DNA of 37,025 nt. Source: a virus. Positions within the stretch are counted from its first letter, which is position 1. Each line of letters opens with the position of its first letter. The notes under the pieces are model-generated. The model saw only the letters and a list, made by a program, of their open reading frames with translations. It did not search any database and was not told where the DNA came from. A program made the position numbers and the translations under genes. Location of the stretch: the IMG/VR virus record IMGVR_UViG_3300025759_000261, positions 1 through 37,025 of that record. One strand, written 5' to 3'. Below are positions 13,842 to 22,305 of the stretch, piece by piece.

Positions 13842-15676
13842 TAGTATGTGTATTTTAGTGATCCGTGATTTGGCAAATTAAATGTTGCTTGCTTTGCCTC
13901 TTTACTACCCCAAGGGTTTCTCTGGTATCTTTTTGGTATTGACCCAGTTCTTCTATAATTCTTTAAATCAGGTGAAACATCAGCTCCTTTTTTTCTTCTA
14001 TATAAAACTTGTTTCCAGGCATGTCTGCAATAACATCCTCCTTTATATTTAAAAAGATCATAAGTGTCTTCGCCCTCTGGTGCAAAACCTCCGTTAACAC
14101 CTTTTTCACTAGCTTCATCAATATCTTCAATTCTGTACACGACACCCTGCTTTGCTAAAGTCATCATGTTTTCACAAAAAGGCCTTGTTTTATAATCCTG
14201 ACTTCCTTTCATGTCTTCTTGAATAGATCCAGCTTTAGATTTTTGGAAATAAACATATCTAATTTTGTAATTATCTGAATCTAAAACAGACCATTTACCT
14301 TCGCTATAAGCTATAGGACTAGGATTATTAAATAAAACTTTTTTAACTTTATCCAGAGTAGTTTCTTTTTTATCAACAAGTGAAGCCGCTACCCATTCTT
14401 CAGGAGTAGAATTTTCATCATCTACCTCTCTAACATCTGTAACTATCCAATCTTCAGACATTTGTTCACCTTGTAAATTCGCTAGAATTTGCTTCCCTAA
14501 TTCTTCATCTAAATGTGGAACTTTACTCATTTCCACACCTGTTTCTTCCTCGGCTACATCCTCATCAACACCTTCAAGCTGATCAATATCATTAAATGCT
14601 AAAGGTTTTAATGTTTTAAAGTATAAATCTAAAGCTATTTCATTAACAGCAAGAATTTTATCCATCGAATCTATAATTTGATCTTGGTAACTTTTGATCA
14701 CAATATTATCCATTAATAAGGTTGCAGTCTCTATTTCATCAGCATTATTTCCCAAGCCGTTGTTACCTTCTCTAATACCTAAAAGCATTGGTGAAGTTAC
14801 CCTATGTGCAACTATTAACTTTCTAAAGCACTCTTCTGATAGGTACTGATAATGCGCTGGAGCATCATTTAATGGTATATCATCAACAGTTGTTTTAGAT
14901 TCGCTGTTATTATTGAAGGCTACTATTACCTTTTCACCACGAGCGCCTGTGAGCTTTTGCATAACGTCAGATTTGATCTGTTGCATTTTTTCGGGTGTAG
15001 GAACTCCATTGTTAAAGTTTACGACTTTAGTTCCTGAGAAGTTGTTTATTGTATCATTGATTAAATAGTCGCCAATCTCATCTTCTAGTTTCGCGTAAGG
15101 TAATCCACCGGTATAATCACAAGGTGAATAATAATAATGTCCTGGTACGTATGGAGCAAGAACAAACATTTCACTTTCGTTTTTACCACCATAACCAAAA
15201 GCTGCTATTCTTGTAGGCTCTTGCCTTCTTGTTTTTACTTCTTCCCAATCATTTGAATAATACCAAGCTTCTATTTCACCCTCTTCATTACATTTTTCTG
15301 CTCTCAAAGTTTCCATTGGAAAATGTTTAGCTTTTACAACTTTACCATTTTTATATAAAATTTGTAAAGCAGCCATTCCAAATATCTTAAAATCTTTGAT
15401 ATATTTTCTTAAACAATCTTTATCGAAAATAATCATCATTTGAGCATATTGCTCCGGTTTTCTATCTGCATCTAAAGCAGCAATTCCTCTACCGTAAACT
15501 TGATTGGATATACCGTTAATAATTGAGTGGTTTGTAGTAGAGTTCAAGTATAAACTGATGAGGTAATTAAAATAATTATTGTCATCACCGTAGTAAATCC
15601 AGTCTTTACCTTTTATTTCTACTACTTGAGGCGCAGTATAAGCTGCTAAATTAGTTATGAATAAATCATTTGTCAT
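13841..15676 (-). CDS. Portal protein with C-terminal Cys/His domain
   Basis: A 611-residue protein. Residues about 1-380 look like a phage portal: GKDWIYYGDDNNYFNYLISL near the N-terminus, the helical STTNHSIINGISNQVYGRG, and the long stem/wing region with TSPMLLGIREGNNG (about 294-307). The C-terminal part (about 430-611) is an extra domain, with RPFCENMM, EDIDEAS, GGFAPEG and KGGCYCRHAW (Cys548, Cys550, His552), then NPWGSKEAKQATFNLPNHGS. This resembles the C-terminal module of head morphogenesis (minor capsid) proteins and suggests a portal-minor head protein fusion. It would form the DNA gate for the terminase. Overlaps both neighbours by 1-4 bases. Confidence 0.8.
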   Translation of the reverse strand: MTNDLFITNLAAYTAPQVVEIKGKDWIYYGDDNNYFNYLISLYLNSTTNHSIINGISNQVYGRGIAALDADRKPEQYAQMMIIFDKDCLRKYIKDFKIFGMAALQILYKNGKVVKAKHFPMETLRAEKCNEEGEIEAWYYSNDWEEVKTRRQEPTRIAAFGYGGKNESEMFVLAPYVPGHYYYSPCDYTGGLPYAKLEDEIGDYLINDTINNFSGTKVVNFNNGVPTPEKMQQIKSDVMQKLTGARGEKVIVAFNNNSESKTTVDDIPLNDAPAHYQYLSEECFRKLIVAHRVTSPMLLGIREGNNGLGNNADEIETATLLMDNIVIKSYQDQIIDSMDKILAVNEIALDLYFKTLKPLAFNDIDQLEGVDEDVAEEETGVEMSKVPHLDEELGKQILANLQGEQMSEDWIVTDVREVDDENSTPEEWVAASLVDKKETTLDKVKKVLFNNPSPIAYSEGKWSVLDSDNYKIRYVYFQKSKAGSIQEDMKGSQDYKTRPFCENMMTLAKQGVVYRIEDIDEASEKGVNGGFAPEGEDTYDLFKYKGGCYCRHAWKQVLYRRKKGADVSPDLKNYRRTGSIPKRYQRNPWGSKEAKQATFNLPNHGSLKYTY

Positions 15677-16008
15677 AGCACTATGTATTCGTTTGTGGTT
15701 TCATGTTCTATATATTCACCTTCATTAATTGTATAACTAGAAGGAGGCGTTTGATCAGTGCAAAATATTCTATCTCTATATATTGATTCCCCACTATTTT
15801 CGACATTCATTACATAAAACGTTCCTTTTTTTAATAACGGACTAAATGTAATATCCGTCTTAAAATAATAAGCTTCTTTAGTAAATGTTAATCCTGTATA
15901 CTCAACGCTCGTATTTGTATCTTCATTAGTGATCACAACTTTATCAGCATTATATTCTCTCGGTATAAACTTAATTTGCTGAGTTGCATTAGTATCTAGT
16001 ATTATCAT
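15673..16008 (-). CDS. Hypothetical structural protein (111 residues)
   Basis: I prefer ATG 16008 (MIILDTNATQQIKFIPREYN) over the GTG two codons upstream. The protein is beta-rich with no membrane segment: KVVITNEDTNTSVEY, then AYYFKTDITFSPLLKKGTFYVM. Small beta proteins between capsid/tail tube and portal genes in related phages are head or tail completion proteins, so a virion part is likely. It follows the terminator at 16049-16076, so its expression depends on read-through or an unseen promoter. Confidence 0.6.
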   Translation of the reverse strand: MIILDTNATQQIKFIPREYNADKVVITNEDTNTSVEYTGLTFTKEAYYFKTDITFSPLLKKGTFYVMNVENSGESIYRDRIFCTDQTPPSSYTINEGEYIEHETTNEYIVL

Positions 16009-16048
16009 GATCACGTTTTTTATAAAACAATAATTTAAGTTTATCGTT

Positions 16049-16076
16049 AAAAAAAAGCCCCTATAAAATAGAGGCC
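16049..16076 (-). terminator. Rho-independent terminator after the 182-residue structural gene
   Basis: On the minus strand GCCTCTA pairs with TAGGGGC (one G-U pair, five-base loop) and is followed by eight T (16056-16049). It lies just after the stop at 16102 and probably reduces transcription into the portal genes relative to the capsid and tail-protein genes upstream. Confidence 0.8.
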
Positions 16077-16101
16077 TTTTAAAATATGAAAATTAAAAGA
16101 A

Positions 16102-16650
16102 TTATGTTCCGCTTACTACAACTGTGTTTGTTGTGTCATCAATAATAGAAGGATCGATGAAGTTAGCAGGTGCTTTTTCAGTTCCTGTAAATGTAATATT
16201 ATATCCATTTAAATCACCCATTGCCGCTCCACTAGCTGTGCTAGGAGCAACTTCGCAACCATTTTCAATCCCTGCCATAACGTATCTCGTTTCGTTGTTA
16301 GGCCCATAATTGTAAAACTCAACTACTATTTGAGGACGTCCCCAAGATAATAATTTCATTTGCTTTCTAGTTACTGGATCTTGCTTCTTAAGAACAATTG
16401 TTCCTGTTTGTGTAAAGAAAGATGTTCCGTTTTCTCTAGAATTCTCATTAGTTTCGTCAAATGAGTTAGCACCTTTTAGATCATATTTATATAATGTTAA
16501 AGGAGATGCAAAACCTTCAATGATTTCATCAGCGTCAAATGTAGCAGTATCTAATAAACCACTAGTGTAGTTTATAAAATAGATTGCTCTTAATCCACCA
16601 ACGGAATCCTTACAGGGTTCTAATCGTCCTAAGTCTATATCACATGCCAT
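16102..16650 (-). CDS. Putative major tail tube or virion structural protein
   Basis: A 182-residue beta-rich protein starting MACDIDLGRLEPCKDSVGGL, a form I recall from tail or capsid-decoration proteins of Bacteroidota phages. Tail-tube-like features are the alternating strands and the stretch RYVMAGIENGCEVAPSTASG followed by NGYNITFTGTEKAPA, reminiscent of the C-terminal strands of tube proteins. It is encoded right after the major capsid gene and before a terminator, which fits an abundant structural protein. A capsid accessory protein is the alternative. Confidence 0.6.
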   Translation of the reverse strand: MACDIDLGRLEPCKDSVGGLRAIYFINYTSGLLDTATFDADEIIEGFASPLTLYKYDLKGANSFDETNENSRENGTSFFTQTGTIVLKKQDPVTRKQMKLLSWGRPQIVVEFYNYGPNNETRYVMAGIENGCEVAPSTASGAAMGDLNGYNITFTGTEKAPANFIDPSIIDDTTNTVVVSGT

Positions 16651-16671
16651 TTTTTAAAGGTATTAGTATAC

Positions 16672-16693
16672 GGAGGAGGCCGAAACCTCCTCT
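16672..16693 (-). promoter_or_regulatory. Stable RNA hairpin between capsid and downstream structural gene
   Basis: The minus-strand RNA forms GAGGAGG-TTTCGG-CCTCCTC with seven perfect pairs (16673-16692) plus one possible G-U. It lies 17 bases after the capsid stop and lacks a T run, so it is not a normal terminator. It could protect the capsid mRNA 3' end or mark a processing site. It is also one of the few GGAGG sequences in the window. Confidence 0.6.
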
Positions 16694-16709
16694 ATATAAG
16701 GTTAATTAT

Positions 16710-17636
16710 TTATGAATAATATACAACGTCTTGAGGTACTCCGATCGCTAGACCAGCAGTAAATCTCATGATAACTCTTACGTTTTGTGAGCCATCAATG
16801 TCAGCCATATCTATTGTTTTAACTACATTCCAATCGTTCATTAAACCTGTTCCGAAGAAAAGATTTGTAGATTCAGCAGCAAACATAGTGTCTGCAGATA
16901 ATCCTCTTGCTACGAAAATTGGAACTCCGTTATAAGATAAAGATCCGTTGTTATACCACATTGTCCCTCTATTATCTACACCATTTGCTCCGATTGTTGC
17001 AGCAAAACCACCTAATACTTGAACGTATAATTTAGCAGCTTTAGGAGAGATATAAAGTTTTAGCTCTTCTTTACCATATAATGTGTTAGGAATTGCGTCA
17101 ACTACTTTTTGCATTTCAGCTAAGATGTTTGCTGAAGTTAAAACCGCACCAGCTACAGGAATAACCCCTGAACCACCGGCAGCAGCGATAGCTTCAAAAC
17201 CATCATACTCACCTGGATTAGCAGTAACACCTTGCCAAATATTAGTCTCGTTCTGAGCAGCTACTTTAGCAGCTACGTGAGCGATTAAATAATCCGCGAA
17301 GGAAGTAGGAAGTTGATCAAATGCGCTATATCCCATCTGAATTGCATCCCATGTGTTAATAAAGTCTTTCTTACATAGTTGTAAGTTGACTTGGAATTCT
17401 TCTGGCTCAAGAACTACTTCTGTTAAAGTAACTGATGAGCTCGCGTCGAAGTCACAACTACCGTCAGCAATCAGAGAACCAGTTTCAACTCTCTGGATTA
17501 CCTCTCTATACTTCACGTTAGGCATAACCTCAACTCCACCGTCAGCAATTGTAGACGATGATAATAACGCAGCAGATATATATTTCTGAGAAAATTCTCC
17601 TGCGTAGGTTGTTGTAATGTTTACTGTTGTTGCCAT
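16710..17636 (-). CDS. Major capsid protein
   Basis: A 308-residue protein with the profile of an HK97-fold capsid subunit: N-arm (1-35), extended loop region around EGSLIADGS/DASSSVTLTEVVLEPEEFQV, the spine helix near SFADYLIAHVAAKVAAQNETNIWQG (about 111-135), an A-domain containing ELKLYISPKAAKLYVQVLGG and VPIFVARGLSADTMFAAE, and a closing strand RFTAGLAIGVPQDVVYYS. There is no N-terminal delta domain, in keeping with a separate scaffold gene (18175-18747). Position after scaffold and before tail and portal genes supports the call. Confidence 0.8.
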   Translation of the reverse strand: MATTVNITTTYAGEFSQKYISAALLSSSTIADGGVEVMPNVKYREVIQRVETGSLIADGSCDFDASSSVTLTEVVLEPEEFQVNLQLCKKDFINTWDAIQMGYSAFDQLPTSFADYLIAHVAAKVAAQNETNIWQGVTANPGEYDGFEAIAAAGGSGVIPVAGAVLTSANILAEMQKVVDAIPNTLYGKEELKLYISPKAAKLYVQVLGGFAATIGANGVDNRGTMWYNNGSLSYNGVPIFVARGLSADTMFAAESTNLFFGTGLMNDWNVVKTIDMADIDGSQNVRVIMRFTAGLAIGVPQDVVYYS

Positions 17637-17665
17637 TGTTTATTAATTATTGATTAAAATTATTT

Positions 17666-18172
17666 TTATATTAAGTTTCTTGCTTCTAAAATTGCTATTG
17701 CTCTTCTTGGATAGAATCTGATTTCGATTTCATGATTTAAAACTCCATCTTCCAACAAAGCACCTGCTTGACAATATAGTTTCATAAAATCGCCATCTGT
17801 TTCCTCTTCATTTAAAAACCAAGGAGTAACCAATTCAGTGAAATCTACAGGCTGATTATTAGACCATGTTGCCCAACCTGAAGAACTAACAGCAAAAGGA
17901 CCTGGTAAATTTGCAAAACTTTCCCCACTAGATACAAAATATTGATCCATATTAGGTAAATTATTACTTCCCATTGTTATTAGAAAATCTGATGCAGGTT
18001 CATCTAGAACGCTTATTGCTGGTAATGTAGGTTGATCATAACCTTGACCAGCCCAAATTTCATCTTTTGTCCAGTTTATACCGGCATCTTGTGAAACACC
18101 TATTCTAGAAACTAAGTAGTCTCTTCCCGGTGGTAAACCGTTAACCGAAATTATTTGTCTTGCTGTAGGCAT
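17666..18172 (-). CDS. Hypothetical virion protein between scaffold and capsid (168 residues)
   Basis: A 168-residue, mostly beta protein: DYLVSRIGVSQDAGINWTKD, aromatic loops, then LNHEIEIRFYPRRAIAILEA at the C-terminus. No signal, membrane or catalytic motif. The location between scaffold and capsid genes, and abundance of Ser/Asn/Pro loops, suggest a head decoration or head-associated protein. Not recognised as a named family. Confidence 0.6.
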   Translation of the reverse strand: MPTARQIISVNGLPPGRDYLVSRIGVSQDAGINWTKDEIWAGQGYDQPTLPAISVLDEPASDFLITMGSNNLPNMDQYFVSSGESFANLPGPFAVSSSGWATWSNNQPVDFTELVTPWFLNEEETDGDFMKLYCQAGALLEDGVLNHEIEIRFYPRRAIAILEARNLI

Positions 18173-18174
18173 AA

Positions 18175-18747
18175 TTATTTATTAAAAATTTTGTTAAATA
18201 CTCTTTGTCTTAGATCTGAAACTTTACCAATTTTTGTTAATTCGATTTCTTTATTAGCTTCAGGATTGTGTTTAATTTCTTTTGGTTCAGCTGAAAGTTC
18301 TTCTTTTACCTCTGCAGATAAATCTTCTTCGATTTCTTTTTGCTCTCCGCCAACCTTTTCTTTTAGATCTGCAATTGCATCCTCTAAATTTTTGATTCTT
18401 TTTTCCATACCTTCCCAGTCATCTACTGCAGCTTCTTTTCCATCATCTCTCATTTCTTCTTTATCATCATATCCCATTTCCTCATCTTCTTCTTCAGTTT
18501 CTTCTGCATCTCTGATTTCATCAATTAAGCCATCTTCTTTAACTACCAAAGTTTGACCATCTTCCATCATGTATTCTCCTGCTGGTACAGGAATTTTTTG
18601 TTCATCCTCTGCTTGGATAAACACTTCGTTGCCTCCTTCAAATTTTTCAGCAACAAATTTAGTTCCGTTTTCAAGTAATTTTTCTTCTAAGATTACTTCT
18701 AAACCTAGAATTGTTCTTACTTTATTTAAAGTTACATTTGCATCCAT
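18175..18747 (-). CDS. Capsid scaffolding protein
   Basis: A 190-residue, strongly acidic protein. Residues 1-75 form a compact region (VILEEKLLENGTKFVAEKFE, then VPAGEYMMEDGQTLVVKEDG), followed by a Glu/Asp tract (80-105) and a long helical coiled-coil segment (110-150, MEKRIKNLEDAIADLKEKV), and a basic C-terminal helix (LRQRVFNKIFNK) suited to bind the capsid. This layout and the position between protease and capsid genes are characteristic of scaffold proteins removed by the maturation protease during head assembly. Confidence 0.75.
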   Translation of the reverse strand: MDANVTLNKVRTILGLEVILEEKLLENGTKFVAEKFEGGNEVFIQAEDEQKIPVPAGEYMMEDGQTLVVKEDGLIDEIRDAEETEEEDEEMGYDDKEEMRDDGKEAAVDDWEGMEKRIKNLEDAIADLKEKVGGEQKEIEEDLSAEVKEELSAEPKEIKHNPEANKEIELTKIGKVSDLRQRVFNKIFNK

Positions 18748-18809
18748 TTCTATATATATATTAGATTATTTTTTTTAAAAAACAATTGATATTGTTAACT
18801 GTTATAAAT

Positions 18810-18965
18810 TCAACCATTTTGGCCGGTTGTTGGCCCTATTCCTTGCGCTTGTAAAGTTCCATCACAGCATTTAGAATTATATGTTCCATCTTTACACAAA
18901 CAACCTCGTCTTCCACCTACTGGAGATGTTTTACTAGGTGTTGCTTCATTCTTGTTCAAGGGCAT
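18810..18965 (-). CDS. Cysteine-rich small protein (51 residues)
   Basis: The ORF starts at ATG 18965 within the end of the protease gene (20-base overlap). Its core is RRGCLCKDGTYNSKCCDG, followed by TLQAQGIG. The C-x-C and C-C pairs could hold a metal ion or a disulfide, and the CxC...CCDG layout is loosely similar to the CDGSH peptide at 20271-20348. Similar 'GCLCxDGTYxxxCCDG' peptides seem to recur in phage structural loci, but I cannot name a function. Good codon structure argues for coding. Confidence 0.65.
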   Translation of the reverse strand: MPLNKNEATPSKTSPVGGRRGCLCKDGTYNSKCCDGTLQAQGIGPTTGQNG

Positions 18966-19542
18966 CTATTAATTGTTTAATTATTTTTTCGTCTTCAGAT
19001 AATTCATCTTTTTGTTTATCCTGTGGTCTTTCAAGCTTATCCGCAAAGTAACCTTCAATTGAGAAGCCCTTTACCCTTCCGGTTTTTACATATTCATTCC
19101 AAACTTCATCATTATAAACTTTCATAGATACCATCCATGTTCCGATTGGCATATTCAAACCGTATTTTCTAGATTTGTCATGAACCTCATCTTCTACTAA
19201 CCAAGACTCAACAACTGTCATACCACCTAAAGCTTCAGCGTGTTCTAAAGTTGCTTTGTTCTGGTTACCTTTTCTTAAAAACATTTGACTTGCTTTTGCA
19301 ACCGTATTTTTCGAAAAGTAAATATAAAACTCTTCTTCTCCTGATCTTCTAAATATAGGTTTGTCAGGGATTAAAGCAGCACCCATCAAAATTCTTTTTT
19401 CAGCATTTACCTCAGCAAGTTTTATTTGTTGCTTAGATAAAGCTATAAAGTCTTCTTCTATCGCTGGTTCCTCTACAACTGAAATTGCATCAACTCCAGA
19501 TAGTTCCTCGTCCTCGTTAATTACTAGCTCGATTATATTCAT
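18946..19542 (-). CDS. Prohead maturation serine protease (XkdF-like)
   Basis: A 198-residue protein similar to the XkdF-type phage serine protease. His101 in ATLEHAEALGG and Ser161 in VKGFSIEGYF are the likely catalytic pair, and VESWLVEDEVHDKSRKYG, then PIGTWMVSMKVYNDEVW, between them is characteristic. It would cleave the scaffold and the capsid precursor during head maturation. The gene lies directly before the scaffold gene, as in many siphoviruses. The C-terminal helix (about 175-198) is charged. Confidence 0.8.
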   Translation of the reverse strand: MNIIELVINEDEELSGVDAISVVEEPAIEEDFIALSKQQIKLAEVNAEKRILMGAALIPDKPIFRRSGEEEFYIYFSKNTVAKASQMFLRKGNQNKATLEHAEALGGMTVVESWLVEDEVHDKSRKYGLNMPIGTWMVSMKVYNDEVWNEYVKTGRVKGFSIEGYFADKLERPQDKQKDELSEDEKIIKQLIDALEQE

Positions 19543-19568
19543 TTAAAATTGTATTGTATAAGGTAAAT

Positions 19569-20255
19569 CTAAAAGTTATTCGCATTAGGGAATTTATCTC
19601 TTAAAACTGTGTCTCCAAACGCCGTATCGATAGACACAACAGGAGCATCACAAGTATAATATCTACATGTAAACCATAAAGTATAAGTTGGGAATTCCAT
19701 GTTTACATCTCCACGCTCTACAAAATCACCTTCAGCAGTATTATAAACACTGTATAAAAAAGCCCCATTAAAAACATTACTAGTATTCAAAAAAGGTGGA
19801 TTATTCAACATACCGTAAATGTTATTAGAGTTAGCTGAGTCTACCTCAACAAGAGCCGGCGCAAATCTTTGACCAGCTCCGGTGCTACCTGCTGGTGTTG
19901 GAGGAGCTTGGGATACACTAATTTTATATCTAGGTGTTAAAAACAAACTAAGTCTGTTGGTTAAATCTAATGATTGAATAAATTCTGTACTAATATCTTC
20001 AAAATATAAATTTGTAACATCATTGTTGTAAAAATCTGGATTTAAAAAGATACCACCATTAACTTGCTCAAAACTTTCACCATCTCCTGGTACTGTTACA
20101 GCTATATCTACAGGAAATTCTTGTTTTAATATTTGAGCTAAAGCATAGGGACTACTAGGATCCTTTGAGTTTATAGTATATTGTATTATCGTTTCTAAAT
20201 AATCTTTATTAGTTCCACCTGAGTGTCTGCTAAATTTTCTGGGTGTTATTGGCAT
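19569..20255 (-). CDS. Hypothetical virion structural protein (228 residues)
   Basis: A 228-residue soluble protein. A Gly/Ser/Pro-rich middle loop (SVSQAPPTPAGSTGAGQRF, about 115-133) separates two mixed alpha/beta regions, and the C-terminal half is beta-rich (GAFLYSVYNTAEGDFVERG, then PTYTLWFTCRYYT). No enzymatic motif. It lies between the tape measure and protease genes, so it is probably a tail or head-tail joining component; no family recognised. Confidence 0.6.
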   Translation of the reverse strand: MPITPRKFSRHSGGTNKDYLETIIQYTINSKDPSSPYALAQILKQEFPVDIAVTVPGDGESFEQVNGGIFLNPDFYNNDVTNLYFEDISTEFIQSLDLTNRLSLFLTPRYKISVSQAPPTPAGSTGAGQRFAPALVEVDSANSNNIYGMLNNPPFLNTSNVFNGAFLYSVYNTAEGDFVERGDVNMEFPTYTLWFTCRYYTCDAPVVSIDTAFGDTVLRDKFPNANNF

Positions 20256-20270
20256 TTGTTATAATTTAAA

Positions 20271-20348
20271 TTAGTTATTATTATGAGAGCCATCACAATG
20301 GCCGTTTTGATCTTGTGTATTACCACACTGGCATTTGGGTTTGTCCAT
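20271..20348 (-). CDS. Miniature CDGSH-type iron-sulfur peptide (25 residues)
   Basis: The ORF ATG 20348 to TAA 20271 encodes MDKPKCQCGNTQDQNGHCDG ending SHNNN. It contains C-x-C, Thr, and CDGSH, the signature that binds a 2Fe-2S cluster through three Cys and one His in mitoNEET-like proteins (canonical spacing C-x-C-x2-S/T-x3-P-x-C-D-G-S/A-H). Here the gap before CDGSH is one residue longer, the proline is replaced, and the protein has almost nothing besides the motif. It lies alone in the gap between tape measure and a structural gene. It could be a virion or tail component holding a metal cluster. Confidence 0.7.
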   Translation of the reverse strand: MDKPKCQCGNTQDQNGHCDGSHNNN

Positions 20349-20391
20349 TTTATTTTTTTTTAAAACATTATTTTATTTTTATTGTTATAAA

Positions 20392-22305
20392 TTAACCACC
20401 TAGTGTTGCACCTGATATAATATTGTTTTCTAAGCTTTGTGCAGTTGTAACATCTTGAGAAACTACGTAAGCTTGTACTGGTTGCTGTTCTTGTTGAGCA
20501 ATTGCGCCTGCTAATTGACTTGGCCCACCTTGACCAACTATATTAAAACTAGGCACAGCTGGTTGACTACCTGTTGAAGTAGGTGATAAACCTGATGAGT
20601 TAGGTGATTCAGGATTAGAAGCTATTAACTTAGCTAATTGTGCAGCTGAAAATGCACCTGCAATTATAGCTTGTTGAACAGGATAACCAGGGTTTACAGC
20701 GGTTATCGGAGATGCTTGGGCTGTTGTATATGCATTTTGGACGGATTGTATTCCACTTATTACTGTTTGGCCTATTGCTGCAATTTTACCTATCTTACTT
20801 CCTTTTTTAGCTAATTGTCCAACTAATGCAAATGCTTGACCGGCCATAGCAATTTTAGCTTGTGCAACCTGCTTGTCTAAGTCTTCTTCTTTCTTTTTAT
20901 TATCTGCATCAACTTCTTGATATTTATCGCTATAGAATTTTTTTATTGCTAATTTTTGTTCTTCTGTAGCATTTAATTTATCAAGTTCAGCTAATGTTCT
21001 TTGTTCTTCTAATTGTAATCTTTCTAATTCTGTTTCAGCTTCCTCGTCTTCTCTTCTTTTCTTAAATTCATCTAATATACCAAGTACTCCTTCCGAATTG
21101 GATTTTATTAGTTCTAATTCTTCATTTTTTACAAATCCTACACCAGGTATATAAACGTAATCTTTTATTTGTTCTCTTTGTTCTTTCTGTTGCTCTCGTA
21201 TATTAGTTGTGATCTCAGCGCTGATAGCTTTCTGCCTTCTTAAGCTTTTAGCTTGCAGATTAATCATGTCCGCTTCCAACTTAGCAACTTTATCTAACTG
21301 TTCTTTTGTATTTTTACCTAAGGATAATTGTTGTCTTTCAGCATCTAGTCTAAGCTGAGTTGCCTCTATTTGTTTTTCTGTAATACCTCTTTCAATCTCA
21401 CCGGCTTGACGTAAAAATTCTATTCTTTGTTCAGTTGTAAATTCTTCACGTCTTGCTGCTTTTTCTCTTAATTCATTTACATCTCTTGTCGCTTTAGCTC
21501 TATCAATTAATAATTGTCTTTCGATTTTATCAGCTTTAGCTCTAGCATCAGCAATTTGATTTATGATCTTTGATTCTTCTTTGACTGTTTCACCAAAGTT
21601 TTTAACAGCTGTTGTAGCACTAACAACATCTGAAGCCATATCCGTAAAGGCTTTAGATGCACCTTTTAGATCACCAGTTGCTAACTTAAATAAACCTTTA
21701 CCTAAATTTATAACGCTAGATCCTAGATCAGACAAAATATCCATTACATTATTTACTACATTGCCTATTTGCAACATTAACTTAGTAAACTTATTTTGAC
21801 CTTCTTCTGATCTTGTAAATGCAGCAACAAGAGATCCTAATAAAACTACAACAAGACCAATACCTGAAGCTATTAATGCAACTTTCAGTGCGCCTAGAGA
21901 TCTAACGGCTCCAGTAACCGCTAATTTCATATCCTTAAACTTACCTATTAAACCACCTGTAAGTTTATCTAATTGTGTTTGTGCTCCAGCTAAATCTTTA
22001 TTAGATTTTTTTAACTCATCAACTTTTTTCTTTGCTTTACCTCGTTCAAGATTTAATTCCTTAAGGTCATTTTTTTCAGCCTTAATTCTCTCTTTTGTTT
22101 TGTCGATTGCCTCTCGATAATCTTTAAGTCTATTTAAATCCTTAGGATCTACAGCTTTTTGCCTTTTTTCTAGATCTATAAGTTGACCCTCTAATTTAAC
22201 TACAGCATCTTTTGATTCCGTGACCCTTTGATCAAAAGTCTCGAAATCTTTAATCGCATTTTTTAATTCTACATTTACAATTATGTTACTTGTCTCGTTT
22301 GCCAT
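20392..22305 (-). CDS. Tail tape measure protein
   Basis: A 637-residue protein. Long coiled-coil helices occupy about 10-115 and 240-480, with a hydrophobic helix at about 142-163 (VALIASGIGLVVVLLGSLVA) and Ala/Gly/Gln-rich C-terminus (AIAQQEQQPVQAYVVSQDV). This is the usual form of tape measure proteins, which set tail length and pass the membrane with the DNA. At about 0.15 nm per residue it would give a tail near 95 nm, which fits a siphovirus (estimate only). It lies downstream of the tail chaperone genes, as expected. Confidence 0.8.
   Translation of the reverse strand: MANETSNIIVNVELKNAIKDFETFDQRVTESKDAVVKLEGQLIDLEKRQKAVDPKDLNRLKDYREAIDKTKERIKAEKNDLKELNLERGKAKKKVDELKKSNKDLAGAQTQLDKLTGGLIGKFKDMKLAVTGAVRSLGALKVALIASGIGLVVVLLGSLVAAFTRSEEGQNKFTKLMLQIGNVVNNVMDILSDLGSSVINLGKGLFKLATGDLKGASKAFTDMASDVVSATTAVKNFGETVKEESKIINQIADARAKADKIERQLLIDRAKATRDVNELREKAARREEFTTEQRIEFLRQAGEIERGITEKQIEATQLRLDAERQQLSLGKNTKEQLDKVAKLEADMINLQAKSLRRQKAISAEITTNIREQQKEQREQIKDYVYIPGVGFVKNEELELIKSNSEGVLGILDEFKKRREDEEAETELERLQLEEQRTLAELDKLNATEEQKLAIKKFYSDKYQEVDADNKKKEEDLDKQVAQAKIAMAGQAFALVGQLAKKGSKIGKIAAIGQTVISGIQSVQNAYTTAQASPITAVNPGYPVQQAIIAGAFSAAQLAKLIASNPESPNSSGLSPTSTGSQPAVPSFNIVGQGGPSQLAGAIAQQEQQPVQAYVVSQDVTTAQSLENNIISGATLGG

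Noticed and set aside
13963-14145. Second minus-strand ORF within the portal gene
   Set aside because: It is an out-of-frame shadow, since the portal frame carries the conserved domain across this region.
18155-18778. Plus-strand ORFs opposite the scaffold gene
   Set aside because: They are serine-rich shadows caused by the Glu/Lys-rich coding strand, with no start signals.
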